From Jiangella muralis (GTDB lineage Bacteria > Actinomycetota > Actinomycetes > Jiangellales > Jiangellaceae): a DNA stretch of 64,000 bases. The translations under genes were made by a program, and so were the position numbers. Positions 17,482 through 25,749 of this stretch are shown one piece after another. The notes under the pieces were generated by a model, which worked only from the letters and a program-made list of their open reading frames with translations, had not been told where the DNA came from and ran no database searches. The stretch covers positions 52,767 to 116,766 of the forward strand of contig NZ_KQ434760.1 of the NCBI RefSeq assembly GCF_001270745.1, read 5' to 3'. How positions within the stretch are numbered: position 1 is the first letter of the stretch; every line of letters starts with the position of its first letter.

Positions 17482-18095
17482 GCCAGTACACGATCCCGAC
17501 GGTGATCGAGAAGACGCCGTCGGGCGAGCGGGCCTTCGACATCTACTCGCGGCTGCTGAACGAGCGGATCGTCTTCATCGGCACCCCCATCGACGACGGT
17601 GTGGCGAACGTCGTCATGGCCCAGTTGCTGCACCTGGAGTCGGTCAGCGCGGACCTGGAGATCGGGCTGTACATCAACTCCCCCGGCGGGACGTACAGCG
17701 CGCTGACCGCGATCTACGACACCATGCAGTACGTGACGCCGCCGGTGGCGACCACCTGCATGGGCCAGGCGTCGGAGACCGCGGCCGTGCTGCTGGCGGC
17801 CGGCGCGCCCGGGCGGCGGTTCGTGCTGCCGCACGCGAAGGTCATGCTGCACCAGCCGTCCAGCCAGGCCCGCGGCACGCTGCCCGACCTCGCCGTCCAG
17901 GCCAAGGAGGTGGCGAAGGTGCGGGCGGAGATGGACGCGGTGCTCAGCCGGCACACCGGCCACCCGGTGGAGAAGATCCGCGCCGACACCGACCGCAACA
18001 AGACGTTCGACGCGGCCGAGGCGGTCGCCTACGGCCTGGCCGACCAGATCATCTCCAGCCGGAAGGGGGTGCCGGCCGGCGCGACGTTCGGCTGA
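17478..18095 (+). CDS. ClpP-like subunit with Glu at the catalytic Ser position
   Basis: This 205-residue ClpP homologue keeps INSPGG (67-72), His125 (VMLHQPSSQ) and Asp170 (RADTDRNK). The nucleophile motif reads [13 protein letters not shown], against [13 protein letters not shown] in its partner. Aligned without gaps, the catalytic Ser is Glu100 and a Ser lies one residue earlier (Ser99). It is therefore either inactive and structural, or uses a displaced Ser. Translation is coupled to the partner by an ATGA overlap. It ends before a hairpin shared with the regulator gene. Confidence 0.9.
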   Translation: MSQYTIPTVIEKTPSGERAFDIYSRLLNERIVFIGTPIDDGVANVVMAQLLHLESVSADLEIGLYINSPGGTYSALTAIYDTMQYVTPPVATTCMGQASETAAVLLAAGAPGRRFVLPHAKVMLHQPSSQARGTLPDLAVQAKEVAKVRAEMDAVLSRHTGHPVEKIRADTDRNKTFDAAEAVAYGLADQIISSRKGVPAGATFG

Positions 18096-18106
18096 CGGGA
18101 CCGACC

Positions 18107-18140
18107 ACGCGCGCCCGGCTGCTCACGCGGCCGGGCGCGT
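18107..18140. terminator. Hairpin between clpP pair and the convergent regulator
   Basis: ACGCGCGCCCGGC pairs with GCCGGGCGCGT across a 10-base loop with a small bulge. It lies in the 47-bp gap between two convergent stops; there is no U-run. Confidence 0.6.
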
Positions 18141-18142
18141 CG

Positions 18143-18514
18143 TCACGCCGCGAGCAGGAGGACGTCGCCGCCGCGGCCGGTCGACGGGCGGCGGACGGGG
18201 TCGCGGCGGCGCAGCGCGCGGACGGTGTCGAGCCGGATGACGGTGGCGCGGTGCTCGACGAGGTCGTGCCGGACGGCGCCGAGCAGGTCGGACAGCTCCA
18301 GGCCGAGCGCGTCGCAGACCGCCGCGAGCACCTCGGACGAGCCCTCCTTGCGGCCGCGCTCCAGCTCGGACAGGTAGGGCATCGAGACCTTGGCGTCGGA
18401 CGCGACGTCGGCCAGCGTGCGGCCCTGCTCCTGCCGCGTGCGCCGCAGGACGTCGCCGACCATCGTGCGCAACAGCGGCTTCGGCCGCTCGTCGAGTTCT
18501 TCCGGGCCGCTCAT
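18143..18514 (-). CDS. XRE-family regulator, PopR/ClgR-like
   Basis: The 123-residue protein has the helix-turn-helix region [54 protein letters not shown], the hallmark of the ClgR/PopR activators of clp genes. It ends in LLLAA; in Streptomyces, PopR and ClgR are unstable proteins degraded by ClpP through two C-terminal alanines. By context it should activate the adjacent clpP pair. A CGC-N5-GCG palindrome lies 42 bp upstream of its start. Confidence 0.83.
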   Translation of the reverse strand: MSGPEELDERPKPLLRTMVGDVLRRTRQEQGRTLADVASDAKVSMPYLSELERGRKEGSSEVLAAVCDALGLELSDLLGAVRHDLVEHRATVIRLDTVRALRRRDPVRRPSTGRGGDVLLLAA

Positions 18515-18555
18515 GAGCCCACGCTAACGGCGCGGCCCTGGTTCCGGCAGTCCGG

Positions 18556-18570
18556 TTCGCCGCCGGCGAA
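18556..18570. promoter_or_regulatory. ClgR-type box upstream of the PopR/ClgR-like gene
   Basis: TTCGCCG-C-CGGCGAA is a perfect 7-1-7 palindrome that contains CGC-N5-GCG, the core of ClgR sites. It lies between the regulator (start 18514) and the divergent LLM gene (start 18659), so it may control either. Confidence 0.65.
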
Positions 18571-18658
18571 AGCGCCCTTGCGCTCGTCGCGTAGCCGCGC
18601 AACGGCAGGCGCGCGACAGGGTGGCGCCGACGCTTGGAACCGGCGTTACGGTGTCCCG

Positions 18659-19471
18659 ATGACGCTGCGTTCCGGGCTGTGGCTGCCGCTGTTCGATGAG
18701 CTCGCCGACCCCGCCGTCGTGGTGCGGCTGGCGGCCGAGGCCGAGGAGTCCGGCTGGGACGGCCTGTTCGTCTGGGACCATCTGCGCTGGCGGGCGCCGG
18801 TGCGCGCGGCGGCCGACCCGTGGATCACGCTCGCCGCCGCGGCCGCGGTGACCGAGCGGCTGCGGCTCGGGCCGATGGTGACGCCGCTGGCCCGCCGCCG
18901 CCCGACGAAGCTGGCCCGCGAGACCGCGTCGCTGGACCGGCTCTCCGGCGGCCGGCTGATCCTCGGCGCCGGCCTGGGTAGCGACCGGTTCGGCGAGGAG
19001 TTCTCCCGCACCGGCGAGGAACTCGACGACCGCGTCCGGGCCGCGATGCTGGACGAGTCGCTGGCCGTGCTGCGCGCCGCCTGGACCGGCGCGCCCGTCC
19101 GGCACCGCGGCGAGCACTACGTCGTCGACGACATCACGTTCGAGCCGGCGCCCGGCGACGTCCCGGTGTGGATCGCGGGATTCCCCGGCAACACCGCGCC
19201 GTTGCGCCGGGCCGCCCGCCACGACGGGTTCTTCCCGGTGCACCTCGACCACCCCGACCAGCTCGCGGAGGCCGTCGAGACGGTCCAGCGGCTGCGTGCC
19301 GAGGCCGGTGCGGACGGGCCGTACGACGTCGCCGTCGGGCTGCCCGCCGACGCCGACCTCGGCGCCTACGCCGCGGCCGGCGCGACGTGGTGGCTGACCG
19401 ACTTCGACCCGCACGCCATCACCGTCGACGAGGTCCGCGGGGTGCTCCGCGCCGGGCCGGTCGCGCCGTGA
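18659..19471 (+). CDS. LLM-class flavin-dependent oxidoreductase
   Basis: The 270-residue TIM-barrel protein is of the luciferase-like monooxygenase family: GWDGLFVWDHLRWR, RLRLGPMVTPLARRRPTKLARE and LSGGRLILGAGLGSDRFGEEF. Members use FMN or F420; this shorter type is often F420-linked, and fbiD shows F420 is probably made, but the cofactor is not proven. It is coupled by a GTGA overlap to a phosphotransferase gene. Confidence 0.88.
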   Translation: MTLRSGLWLPLFDELADPAVVVRLAAEAEESGWDGLFVWDHLRWRAPVRAAADPWITLAAAAAVTERLRLGPMVTPLARRRPTKLARETASLDRLSGGRLILGAGLGSDRFGEEFSRTGEELDDRVRAAMLDESLAVLRAAWTGAPVRHRGEHYVVDDITFEPAPGDVPVWIAGFPGNTAPLRRAARHDGFFPVHLDHPDQLAEAVETVQRLRAEAGADGPYDVAVGLPADADLGAYAAAGATWWLTDFDPHAITVDEVRGVLRAGPVAP

Positions 19472-20346
19472 CGCCGCGCATGCACGCCGGCCAGGTCGCG
19501 ATCGACGACGCGCTGGTGCGCCGCCTGGTCGACACGCAGTTTCCGCGGTGGGCCGGGCTGGCGCTGCGCCCCGTCCGGTCGGCGGGAACGGTGAACGCGA
19601 TCTACCGGCTCGGTGACGAGCTCGCGGTGCGGCTGCCGCTGGTGCCGTCGTGGGACGGGGACCTCGAGGCAGAGCTGGAGTGGCTGCCGCGGCTGGCCGC
19701 CGCCGGGCTGCCGCTGGCGATACCGGAGCCGGTCGCGACCGGCGCACCGGTCGAGGAGTACCCGCTGCTCTGGGCGGTGTACCGGTGGCTGGACGGCGTG
19801 CCGGTGGCGCCCGGCGGACCGGTGGACGACGTCGCCGCGGCGGCCCGGCTGGCCGGGTTCGTCCGCGCGCTGCGGTCGGTGCCGGCCGGCGGCGTGCCGG
19901 ACGGGCGGGGCGTCCGGCCGCTCGCCGATGACGACGACACCGTGCGGACCGCCGTCGCGACACTGCCCGACCCCGCCGCCGCGACCGCCGTCTGGGACGC
20001 CGCGCTGGCCGCCGAGACGTGGGACGGCGAGCGGGTCTGGGTGCACGGCGACCTGCTGCCGGTGAACCTGCTGGCGTCCGGCGGCGGGCTGGCGGCGGTG
20101 CTGGACTTCGGCGCCGCCGGGGCCGGCGACGGCGCGTACGACCTGCTGCCCGCGTGGTGCGTCTTCACCGGCGCCGCCCGCGACGTGTTCCGCGCCGAGC
20201 TCGCCGCCGACGACGACGCGTGGGCGCGGGCCCGCGGCTACGCGCTGGTCAAGGGGCTGATGGCGGCGCCGTACTACCGCGAGACCAACCCGGCGTTCGC
20301 CGCGCTCGCCCACCGGCTCATCGACGCCTCGCTCGCGTGGGAGTAG
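19468..20346 (+). CDS. Aminoglycoside phosphotransferase-fold kinase
   Basis: The 292-residue protein has the APH fold: NAIYRLGDELAVRLPL (nucleotide-side Lys is replaced by Arg), ERVWVHGDLLPVNLL (catalytic HGDxxxxN) and LAAVLDFGAAGAGDGAYDL (metal-binding DFG). Such proteins phosphorylate many small hydroxyl compounds, and resistance to aminoglycosides cannot be inferred. GTG overlaps the LLM stop. Confidence 0.85.
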   Translation: MTPRMHAGQVAIDDALVRRLVDTQFPRWAGLALRPVRSAGTVNAIYRLGDELAVRLPLVPSWDGDLEAELEWLPRLAAAGLPLAIPEPVATGAPVEEYPLLWAVYRWLDGVPVAPGGPVDDVAAAARLAGFVRALRSVPAGGVPDGRGVRPLADDDDTVRTAVATLPDPAAATAVWDAALAAETWDGERVWVHGDLLPVNLLASGGGLAAVLDFGAAGAGDGAYDLLPAWCVFTGAARDVFRAELAADDDAWARARGYALVKGLMAAPYYRETNPAFAALAHRLIDASLAWE

Positions 20347-20526
20347 GGGCGGGGGTAGATTGTGTCGTGGCGCCGTCCCGCGCCCAACCCTCGGTTCCGG
20401 TGCTCACGCCACCGGCGATAGCGGGGGCAAAGGGGGCTCGAGTCCTCGGGATGCCGGTTCGGTGTGTCCTTTCCGGTGGACGTCGCGAGCGTGAGTCGCG
20501 TCGCGCCGCCGACGAGAGGAACACCG

Positions 20527-21204
20527 ATGACCAGGCAACGATCCTTCAAGCACCTCGTCCGCTCGCGCATGGCCAAGACCGGCGAGAGCTACACCGCCGC
20601 GCGGGCCGTCCTGCTCGCCGGCGCCGCCGCCGCACCCGCCGAGAAACCCGTCCTCGCCACGTCCGACGAGACCATCCGCGAGCGCACCGGCCGCGGCTGG
20701 GAAGAGTGGTTCGACCTGCTCGACGAGTGGGGCGCGGCAGAGAAGTCGCACCGTGAGATCGCCCGCTGGGTCGCCGGCCAGCTCGGTGTCGTGCCGCTGG
20801 CGTGGAACGCGCAGGCCGTCGTCGGCAGCTACGAGCGGGCCCGGCTCGGCCGCGCCGTCGGCCAGAAGGACGACGGCTTCACCGTCAGCGTCTCGCGGAC
20901 CGTCGCCGTGGGGGCCGAGCGCCTCTACGACGCCGTCGTCGACGAGCCGCGGCGGGCCGAGTGGCTGCCGGAGGGCAAACTGACCGAGCGCACGGCGACC
21001 CGCCCGGCGTCGGCCCGGTTCGACTGGGACGGCGGCCCGTCGCGCGTGCAGGTCGTGTTCGACGTCCGCGACGCGGGGCGCACGCGGGTCACCGTCTCGC
21101 ACGTCCGGCTGGCCGACGCCGACGCGGCGACCGCGATGAAGGCGTTCTGGCGCGAGCGGCTCGACGCTCTGAAGGCCCGGCTGGAGGGTGGTTCCGATGC
21201 CTGA
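20527..21204 (+). CDS. DUF4287 / SRPBCC domain protein
   Basis: The 225-residue protein has an N-terminal basic region (SFKHLVRSRMAKTGESYTAAR), a DUF4287-like helical module (about 47-100, DETIRERTGRGWEEWFDLLDEWG, EIARWVAGQLGV) and a C-terminal START-like SRPBCC domain (about 118-220, FTVSVSRTVAVGAERLYDAVVDEP). The ligand is unknown. ATG follows GAGAGGAACACCG. A membrane protein gene overlaps its 3' end by 8 bp. Confidence 0.8.
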   Translation: MTRQRSFKHLVRSRMAKTGESYTAARAVLLAGAAAAPAEKPVLATSDETIRERTGRGWEEWFDLLDEWGAAEKSHREIARWVAGQLGVVPLAWNAQAVVGSYERARLGRAVGQKDDGFTVSVSRTVAVGAERLYDAVVDEPRRAEWLPEGKLTERTATRPASARFDWDGGPSRVQVVFDVRDAGRTRVTVSHVRLADADAATAMKAFWRERLDALKARLEGGSDA

Positions 21205-21580
21205 CGTGTCGCTCGCCGCCGTCGCGCTCGGTGCCGTCGCGGCGTTCCTCCTGGGGTTCGTCTACTACGGCGTGGTGGGCGCGCCGGTCGCCGCCGGCGG
21301 TCCCCCGCCGCGGCGGGCGGCCTGGCAGCTGCCGGTCGTCGAGCTGGCCCGTTCCCTCGTCTTGGCCGCCGTCGTCGTCGGCGTGGCGGCCGCCGCGGAC
21401 GTCACCTCGGCGGGCGGCGGGCTGCTGCTCGGCCTGGTGCTGTGGATCGGGTTCCCGCTGGTGCTGTGGACCGGCGCCAGGTTCCACGAGGGCGTGCCGT
21501 GGCGCACCGCCGCCGTCCACGCCGGCGACTGGCTGCTGAAGCTGCTGGCGATCGGGCTGCTGGCCGGGGTGCTCGCCTAG
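21197..21580 (+). CDS. DUF1761-like integral membrane protein
   Basis: 127 residues with four predicted membrane segments (about 5-24, 47-66, 72-93 and 108-126). LGFVYYGVVGAP is the early conserved patch of DUF1761 proteins. ATG at 21197 is used because GGAGGG lies 8 bp upstream; a GTG at 21188 is possible. No function is known. Confidence 0.72.
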   Translation: MPDVSLAAVALGAVAAFLLGFVYYGVVGAPVAAGGPPPRRAAWQLPVVELARSLVLAAVVVGVAAAADVTSAGGGLLLGLVLWIGFPLVLWTGARFHEGVPWRTAAVHAGDWLLKLLAIGLLAGVLA

Positions 21581-21590
21581 CCTCGGGGGG

Positions 21591-21794
21591 CTAGAGGCGG
21601 GTCTCGTCGCCGGCGGTGAACTCGCGGACGTCGGCGCCGGTGAGGAGCGCGCCCTGCTCGTCGCCGGCGCCGTCGCCGCGGAACGCGTCCAGCGCCTCGC
21701 GCGACGCCCAGCGCTCGCCGACGGCGACGCAGGTGGCGAGGTATGCCTCGCGGCCGGCGGCGTCGACGCGCAGGTGACCGGCGACGATGATCAC
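21591..21794 (-). CDS. Shortened antibiotic-biosynthesis-monooxygenase-like protein
   Basis: 67 residues: the start IIVAGHLRVDAAGREAYLATC and the later GERWASREALDAFRGD are the first and third parts of ABM (YgiN-like) quinol monooxygenases. The middle strand, usually about 30 residues (an APGCLDFAL-like region), is missing, so the frame is kept but the fold cannot be complete. It looks like an in-frame internal deletion. The start is a GTG after GGAGG. It may be non-functional. Confidence 0.6.
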   Translation of the reverse strand: MIIVAGHLRVDAAGREAYLATCVAVGERWASREALDAFRGDGAGDEQGALLTGADVREFTAGDETRL

Positions 21795-21944
21795 GGTTCC
21801 TCCAGGAGCTCGGCGGACACCGACGATACGCGCGCGCCTCCCCCGGTGACCTGCCCGGCGGAACCGGTCGCCGCGGGGCCCGACCGGCGGCATACTCATC
21901 GCAGATCCGCGACGTTCTCGCCGCGCCCGACCGAGAGGCACACC

Positions 21945-22505
21945 ATGGACATCGACGACCTGCTGGCCCGGCTCCCGATCGACCAGATCGCGGCTTCTCT
22001 CGGCGTCGACGAGGACACCGCCGAGCAGGCCACCCGGCAGGCGCTGCCAGCGCTGATCGGCGGCATGCAGGCCAACGCGCAGGACGCCGACGGCGCCGCG
22101 TCGCTGGCCGGCGCCATCGACAACCACGACGAGGAACTCGTCAAGGGCGGCGTGAACCTCGACGACGTCGACACCGACGACGGCGAGAAGATCGTCAGCA
22201 ACGTCTTCGGCGGCAACCGCGACCAGGTCGTCAACCAGCTGGCCGGGTTCAACAGCAAGGGCGGCGGCTCCGACCTCATCGGCAAGCTGCTGCCGATGCT
22301 CGCCCCGATCGTGCTGTCCTACCTCGCCGGCCAGGTCAAGGGCGGCGGCGGTGCGGCCCCGTCGCAGCAGGCGCAGTCCGGCGGCGGGCTGGCCGACATC
22401 CTCGGCGGCCTGCTCGGCGGCGGTGGCAGCGGCTCCGGCTCCGGCGGCGGCCTCGGCGACCTCCTCGGCTCCCTCGGCGGCCTGCTGGGCGGCGGCAAAC
22501 GCTGA
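21945..22505 (+). CDS. DUF937 family protein
   Basis: The 186-residue protein has the helical DUF937 core: DDLLARLPIDQIAASLGVDEDTAEQATRQALPALIGGM, then GEKIVSNVFGGNRDQVVNQLAG and LLPMLAPIVLSYL. It ends in a Gly/Ser-rich tail with GLLGG repeats. Family function is unknown. It stands alone behind a 150-bp gap that follows the divergent ABM-like gene. Confidence 0.87.
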   Translation: MDIDDLLARLPIDQIAASLGVDEDTAEQATRQALPALIGGMQANAQDADGAASLAGAIDNHDEELVKGGVNLDDVDTDDGEKIVSNVFGGNRDQVVNQLAGFNSKGGGSDLIGKLLPMLAPIVLSYLAGQVKGGGGAAPSQQAQSGGGLADILGGLLGGGGSGSGSGGGLGDLLGSLGGLLGGGKR

Positions 22506-22550
22506 CACCGTCGTAACGACGACGTCACCGGGCCGGCCGAGACTGGCTGG

Positions 22551-22997
22551 GTGAGTGGAGCACGAAGAGACATCGCCCTCGTGGCGCACGACAACAAGAA
22601 GGTCGAGCTGCTGAGCTGGGCCGCGTTCAACCGCGACACGCTGGCCCGGCATCAGCTGTACGCGACCGGCACCACCGGCACCATGCTCGAGTACGAGCTC
22701 GGCCTGCCGGTGACGCGGTTCCTGTCCGGACCGGTCGGCGGCGACCAGCAGATCGGCGCGAAGATCGCCGAGGGCGTCATCGACCTGCTGATCTTCTTCT
22801 GGGACCCGCTGGAGCCGCAGCCGCACGACCCGGACGTGCGGGCGCTGCTGCGGCTGGCGGCGGTCTGGAACATCGGCGTCGCGTGCAACGTGATGAGCGC
22901 CGACCTGATGATCTCCTCGCCGCTGCTGTCGGGGTTCTACCAGCGGATGCGGCCCGACTTCGGCGACCGCGAGTGGCAGGCGGCGAAGGCCGGCTGA
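22551..22997 (+). CDS. mgsA: Methylglyoxal synthase
   Basis: The 148-residue enzyme converts dihydroxyacetone phosphate to methylglyoxal and phosphate, a bypass of lower glycolysis. [41 protein letters not shown] (with the catalytic Asp) and [28 protein letters not shown] are full family signatures. The start is GTG. The next gene, convergent, is a class II aldolase that may yield DHAP, the MgsA substrate. Confidence 0.94.
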   Translation: MSGARRDIALVAHDNKKVELLSWAAFNRDTLARHQLYATGTTGTMLEYELGLPVTRFLSGPVGGDQQIGAKIAEGVIDLLIFFWDPLEPQPHDPDVRALLRLAAVWNIGVACNVMSADLMISSPLLSGFYQRMRPDFGDREWQAAKAG

Positions 22998-23033
22998 CGG
23001 CCGGCCGCGCCGCGCCGCGCTGATGGACGGACC

Positions 23034-23996
23034 TCAGCGGTAGAGCAGCGCCCGGCCGGCCTGGCCGAACAGCACCATCCGCTCCTCCAGCAGCCGCTGC
23101 GCCGACTCGCGGCCCGCGGCCAGGTAGCCGGCCGGGTCGACGGAGGCGGGGTCGGCGGCGAGAGCCTCGCGGACGCCGGCGGTGTAGGCGAGGTAGTGGT
23201 CCATCCCCTGGTTGATCTTGCGGACGCCCAGCTCGATCGCCCGCACCTTCTCCTCGTCCGCCACGCCCCACGACGACGGCACGGCGCCCCCGCTCCCGTT
23301 CACCCGGGACCGCAGACCGGCCGGCAGCGACGACGACCCGTGCAGGACGAGGTGGGTGTCCGGCACCAACGCGGCGATCGACGCGACGAGGTCGAGCCGC
23401 AGCATCGGCCCGTCCGGCGGGGCGGAGAACTTGTACGCGCCGTGCGACGTGCCGACGGCGACGGCGAGCGCGTCCACGCCCGTCGCGGCCACGAACGCCA
23501 ACGCCTCGTCCGGATCGGCCAGCACGATCTCGGCCCGCGCCGTCCCGTCCTTCGACCCGCCGATCGTGCCCAGCTCACCCTCGACCGAGACACCCCGCTC
23601 GTGTGCGTACGACACCACCCTGCGCGTGACGGCGACGTTGTCCGCGAAGGATGCCGGGTGACCGGACGAATCCAGCGACCCGTCGATCATCACGCTCGTG
23701 AAGCCGGCCTCGATCGCCCGCACGCAGGTCTCGAACGTCGGCCCGTGGTCGAGGTGCAGCGCGACCGGCACCTCCGGGTACCCCTCGATCAGCCGCAGCA
23801 GCGCAGCCCAGAACACCGGATCGGACCCATGCGGATGCGAGCCGGCCAGCGTCTCGACGATCACCGGCGACTCGGTCGCGCGGGCGGCGTCCAGCACGGC
23901 CTGCGCCATGGTCAGGTCGGCGACGTTGAAGGCGCCCACGCCGAATCCGGCACCGGCGGCGACGTCGAGCAGGGTACGGTTCGTGACGAGCGTCAT
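23034..23996 (-). CDS. Class II fructose/tagatose-bisphosphate aldolase-like protein
   Basis: The 320-residue zinc aldolase is like FbaA/GatY/KbaY: VGAFNVADLTMAQAVLDAA, ALHLDHGPTFETCVRAIEAGFTSVMIDGS, EGELGTIGG, AVGTSHGAYKF, LVLHGSSSLP and GVRKINQGMDHYL. The zinc-ligand His residues are present. It cleaves a ketose bisphosphate or phosphate to DHAP and an aldehyde. It is divergent from a LacI gene (44-bp gap) and, with it, probably belongs to the sugar module at 25.1-30.4 kb. The natural substrate is not fixed. Confidence 0.88.
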   Translation of the reverse strand: MTLVTNRTLLDVAAGAGFGVGAFNVADLTMAQAVLDAARATESPVIVETLAGSHPHGSDPVFWAALLRLIEGYPEVPVALHLDHGPTFETCVRAIEAGFTSVMIDGSLDSSGHPASFADNVAVTRRVVSYAHERGVSVEGELGTIGGSKDGTARAEIVLADPDEALAFVAATGVDALAVAVGTSHGAYKFSAPPDGPMLRLDLVASIAALVPDTHLVLHGSSSLPAGLRSRVNGSGGAVPSSWGVADEEKVRAIELGVRKINQGMDHYLAYTAGVREALAADPASVDPAGYLAAGRESAQRLLEERMVLFGQAGRALLYR

Positions 23997-24040
23997 GGCA
24001 GCTCCGGGGACAAGGATCGGGAGAAGACGGGGGCGGTGCA

Positions 24041-25093
24041 GTGGACGGTCCGCACGTGACAGGGGCCGGCGAGCGCACCCTGCGCCTGGCCGACATCGCG
24101 ACCCGCGCCGGCGTGTCCGTCAAGACGGTGTCGCGGGTCATCAACGCCGAGCCGCACGTCGCCGCGGCCACCCGGCAGGCGGTCGAGGCGGCCATCGAGG
24201 AGCTCGGAGCCGGCGGCGAGGGCCGTCCGCGCGGACGCAAACGGCGCACGGGCGTCGTCGGGCTGATCTTCCCGGACGTGCGCAACGACTACTTCGCGGC
24301 GGTCAGCCGGGCGCTGCAGGAGCGGTTGGCCACCGTCAGCCCCACGCTGGTGTCCAGCGACTCCGACGACGACCTGCACATCGAGGAGGAGATCCTGCAG
24401 GCGTACCGCCGGCTCGAGGTCGACGGCCTGGTGATCTTCCCGACCGGCGCGCCGGGACTGCCGGACTTCGCCCAGCAGATCCCGACGGTGGTGGTCGACC
24501 GGACGGTGCCGTCGGTGCGCGGGCTGGTCGACCACGTGCTGCCTGACAGCCGCCGGGCGGCGGAGTCGCTGACGCTGCACATGATCGAGCAGCACCACGT
24601 GCAGCGGGTCTGCCTGGTGGCCGGCAACCTCGGGGTGTCGACGCTGCGCAACCGGCACACCGCGTTCCACCGCGTGGTCGGCCGGACGGGGACGGAGAAC
24701 CACGTGCTGGCCGGCTTGACCACCGCCGAGGAGGCCGAGACCGCCGCGTACGCGCTGTTCCGGACGTTGGAGCCGCCGTTCGGGGTGCTGTCGACGAACA
24801 GCCTGATGTTCTGGGGCGTGCTGTCGGCGGCGGTCCGGCTCGGGCTGAAGATCCCGTCCGACCTCGTGCTGACGACGTTCGACCAGATCCCCGGCGTCGG
24901 CACGACCGGCATCGTCCCGACCAACGCGGTGGCGCCGGCGACGACGCTGGCGGCGCGGGTGGTGCAGCTGCTCACCGAGCGCATCAACAACCCCGGCCTG
25001 CCGCCGCGGCTGCTGGAGATCGACTACGACATCGCCTATGGCACCACCTGCGGCTGCATCCCGCTCGACGCCGCCCGCAACGTGCTCGGCTGA
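24041..25093 (+). CDS. LacI family transcriptional regulator
   Basis: The 350-residue repressor has the N-terminal HTH (LRLADIATRAGVSVKTVSRVINAEPHVAAATRQAVEAAIEELG) and a periplasmic-binding-like effector domain (TGVVGLIFPDVRNDYFAAVSRALQ ... DLVLTTFDQIPGV). The start is GTG; a GTG five codons later is possible. It faces the aldolase/kinase/ABC operon tail to tail and the GatY-like aldolase head to head, so it probably controls both. The effector is unknown. Confidence 0.92.
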   Translation: MDGPHVTGAGERTLRLADIATRAGVSVKTVSRVINAEPHVAAATRQAVEAAIEELGAGGEGRPRGRKRRTGVVGLIFPDVRNDYFAAVSRALQERLATVSPTLVSSDSDDDLHIEEEILQAYRRLEVDGLVIFPTGAPGLPDFAQQIPTVVVDRTVPSVRGLVDHVLPDSRRAAESLTLHMIEQHHVQRVCLVAGNLGVSTLRNRHTAFHRVVGRTGTENHVLAGLTTAEEAETAAYALFRTLEPPFGVLSTNSLMFWGVLSAAVRLGLKIPSDLVLTTFDQIPGVGTTGIVPTNAVAPATTLAARVVQLLTERINNPGLPPRLLEIDYDIAYGTTCGCIPLDAARNVLG

Positions 25094-25104
25094 GCGCGCC
25101 GCCG

Positions 25105-25749
25105 TCACAGCGTGTGCGTGATGCCGAGCGAGGCGTAGTCGAGGACGATCGGGTCGGACGTGATCGCGCGGGCGTGCGTGAGCACCTTCGCCGCGCTCTC
25201 CACCGCGACCGTCGTCTTGAACGCGTCGCGCAGGCTCGGCCCGACGGTGAGCAGCCCGTGGTTGGCCCACACGACGGCGTTGCGGTCCCGCAGGTAGCGG
25301 GCCATCTCGTCGCCGAACTCGGTGGAGTTGCTCAGTGCGAACGGCATGATCGGCACGTCACCCTTGGTGTAGATGACCATGTTGACCAGCGCGCCGCGGA
25401 TCGGCTCGCCGAGCACGCCGAACACGTTGGCGAAGGTCGGCTCGGTGTGCACGATCGCCTGCACGTCCGGCCGCGCCGCGTACACCGCCAGGTGCACCGT
25501 CACCTCCGACGACGGCTGCAGGCGCCCGTCGACGACGTTGGCGTCGGCGTCGACGACCACGAGGTCGTCTGGGCTCATCCGGTCGTACTCGAGGTCGGTC
25601 GGGGTGATGAGGAACATCGACGTTCCGGGGATGCGGATGCTGATGTTGCCCTGCGTGTTGAAGTTCAGGCCGAGTTCGACCGACTCCAGGCAGTAGGCGA
25701 GCACGCTCTCCCGGGCGGCCTGCAGGTCGAAGGTGTCGAGCGTGGTCAT
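25105..25749 (-). CDS. Class II aldolase/epimerase (AraD/FucA type)
   Basis: The 214-residue protein is of the L-ribulose-5-phosphate 4-epimerase / L-fuculose-1-phosphate aldolase family. NTQGNISIRIPG binds phosphate, PSSEVTVHLAVY holds the catalytic Glu82, and HTEP (101-104) and NHGLL (His164) hold zinc ligands. The second His of the usual HxH is Glu103, so metal binding or reaction may differ. It is the last gene of the transport-kinase operon, overlapping the kinase by ATGA. Confidence 0.85.
   Translation of the reverse strand: MTTLDTFDLQAARESVLAYCLESVELGLNFNTQGNISIRIPGTSMFLITPTDLEYDRMSPDDLVVVDADANVVDGRLQPSSEVTVHLAVYAARPDVQAIVHTEPTFANVFGVLGEPIRGALVNMVIYTKGDVPIMPFALSNSTEFGDEMARYLRDRNAVVWANHGLLTVGPSLRDAFKTTVAVESAAKVLTHARAITSDPIVLDYASLGITHTL

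Noticed and set aside
19468..20346. Aminoglycoside resistance gene
   Set aside because: The APH fold is shared by many kinases of unrelated substrates and nothing in the context points to resistance.
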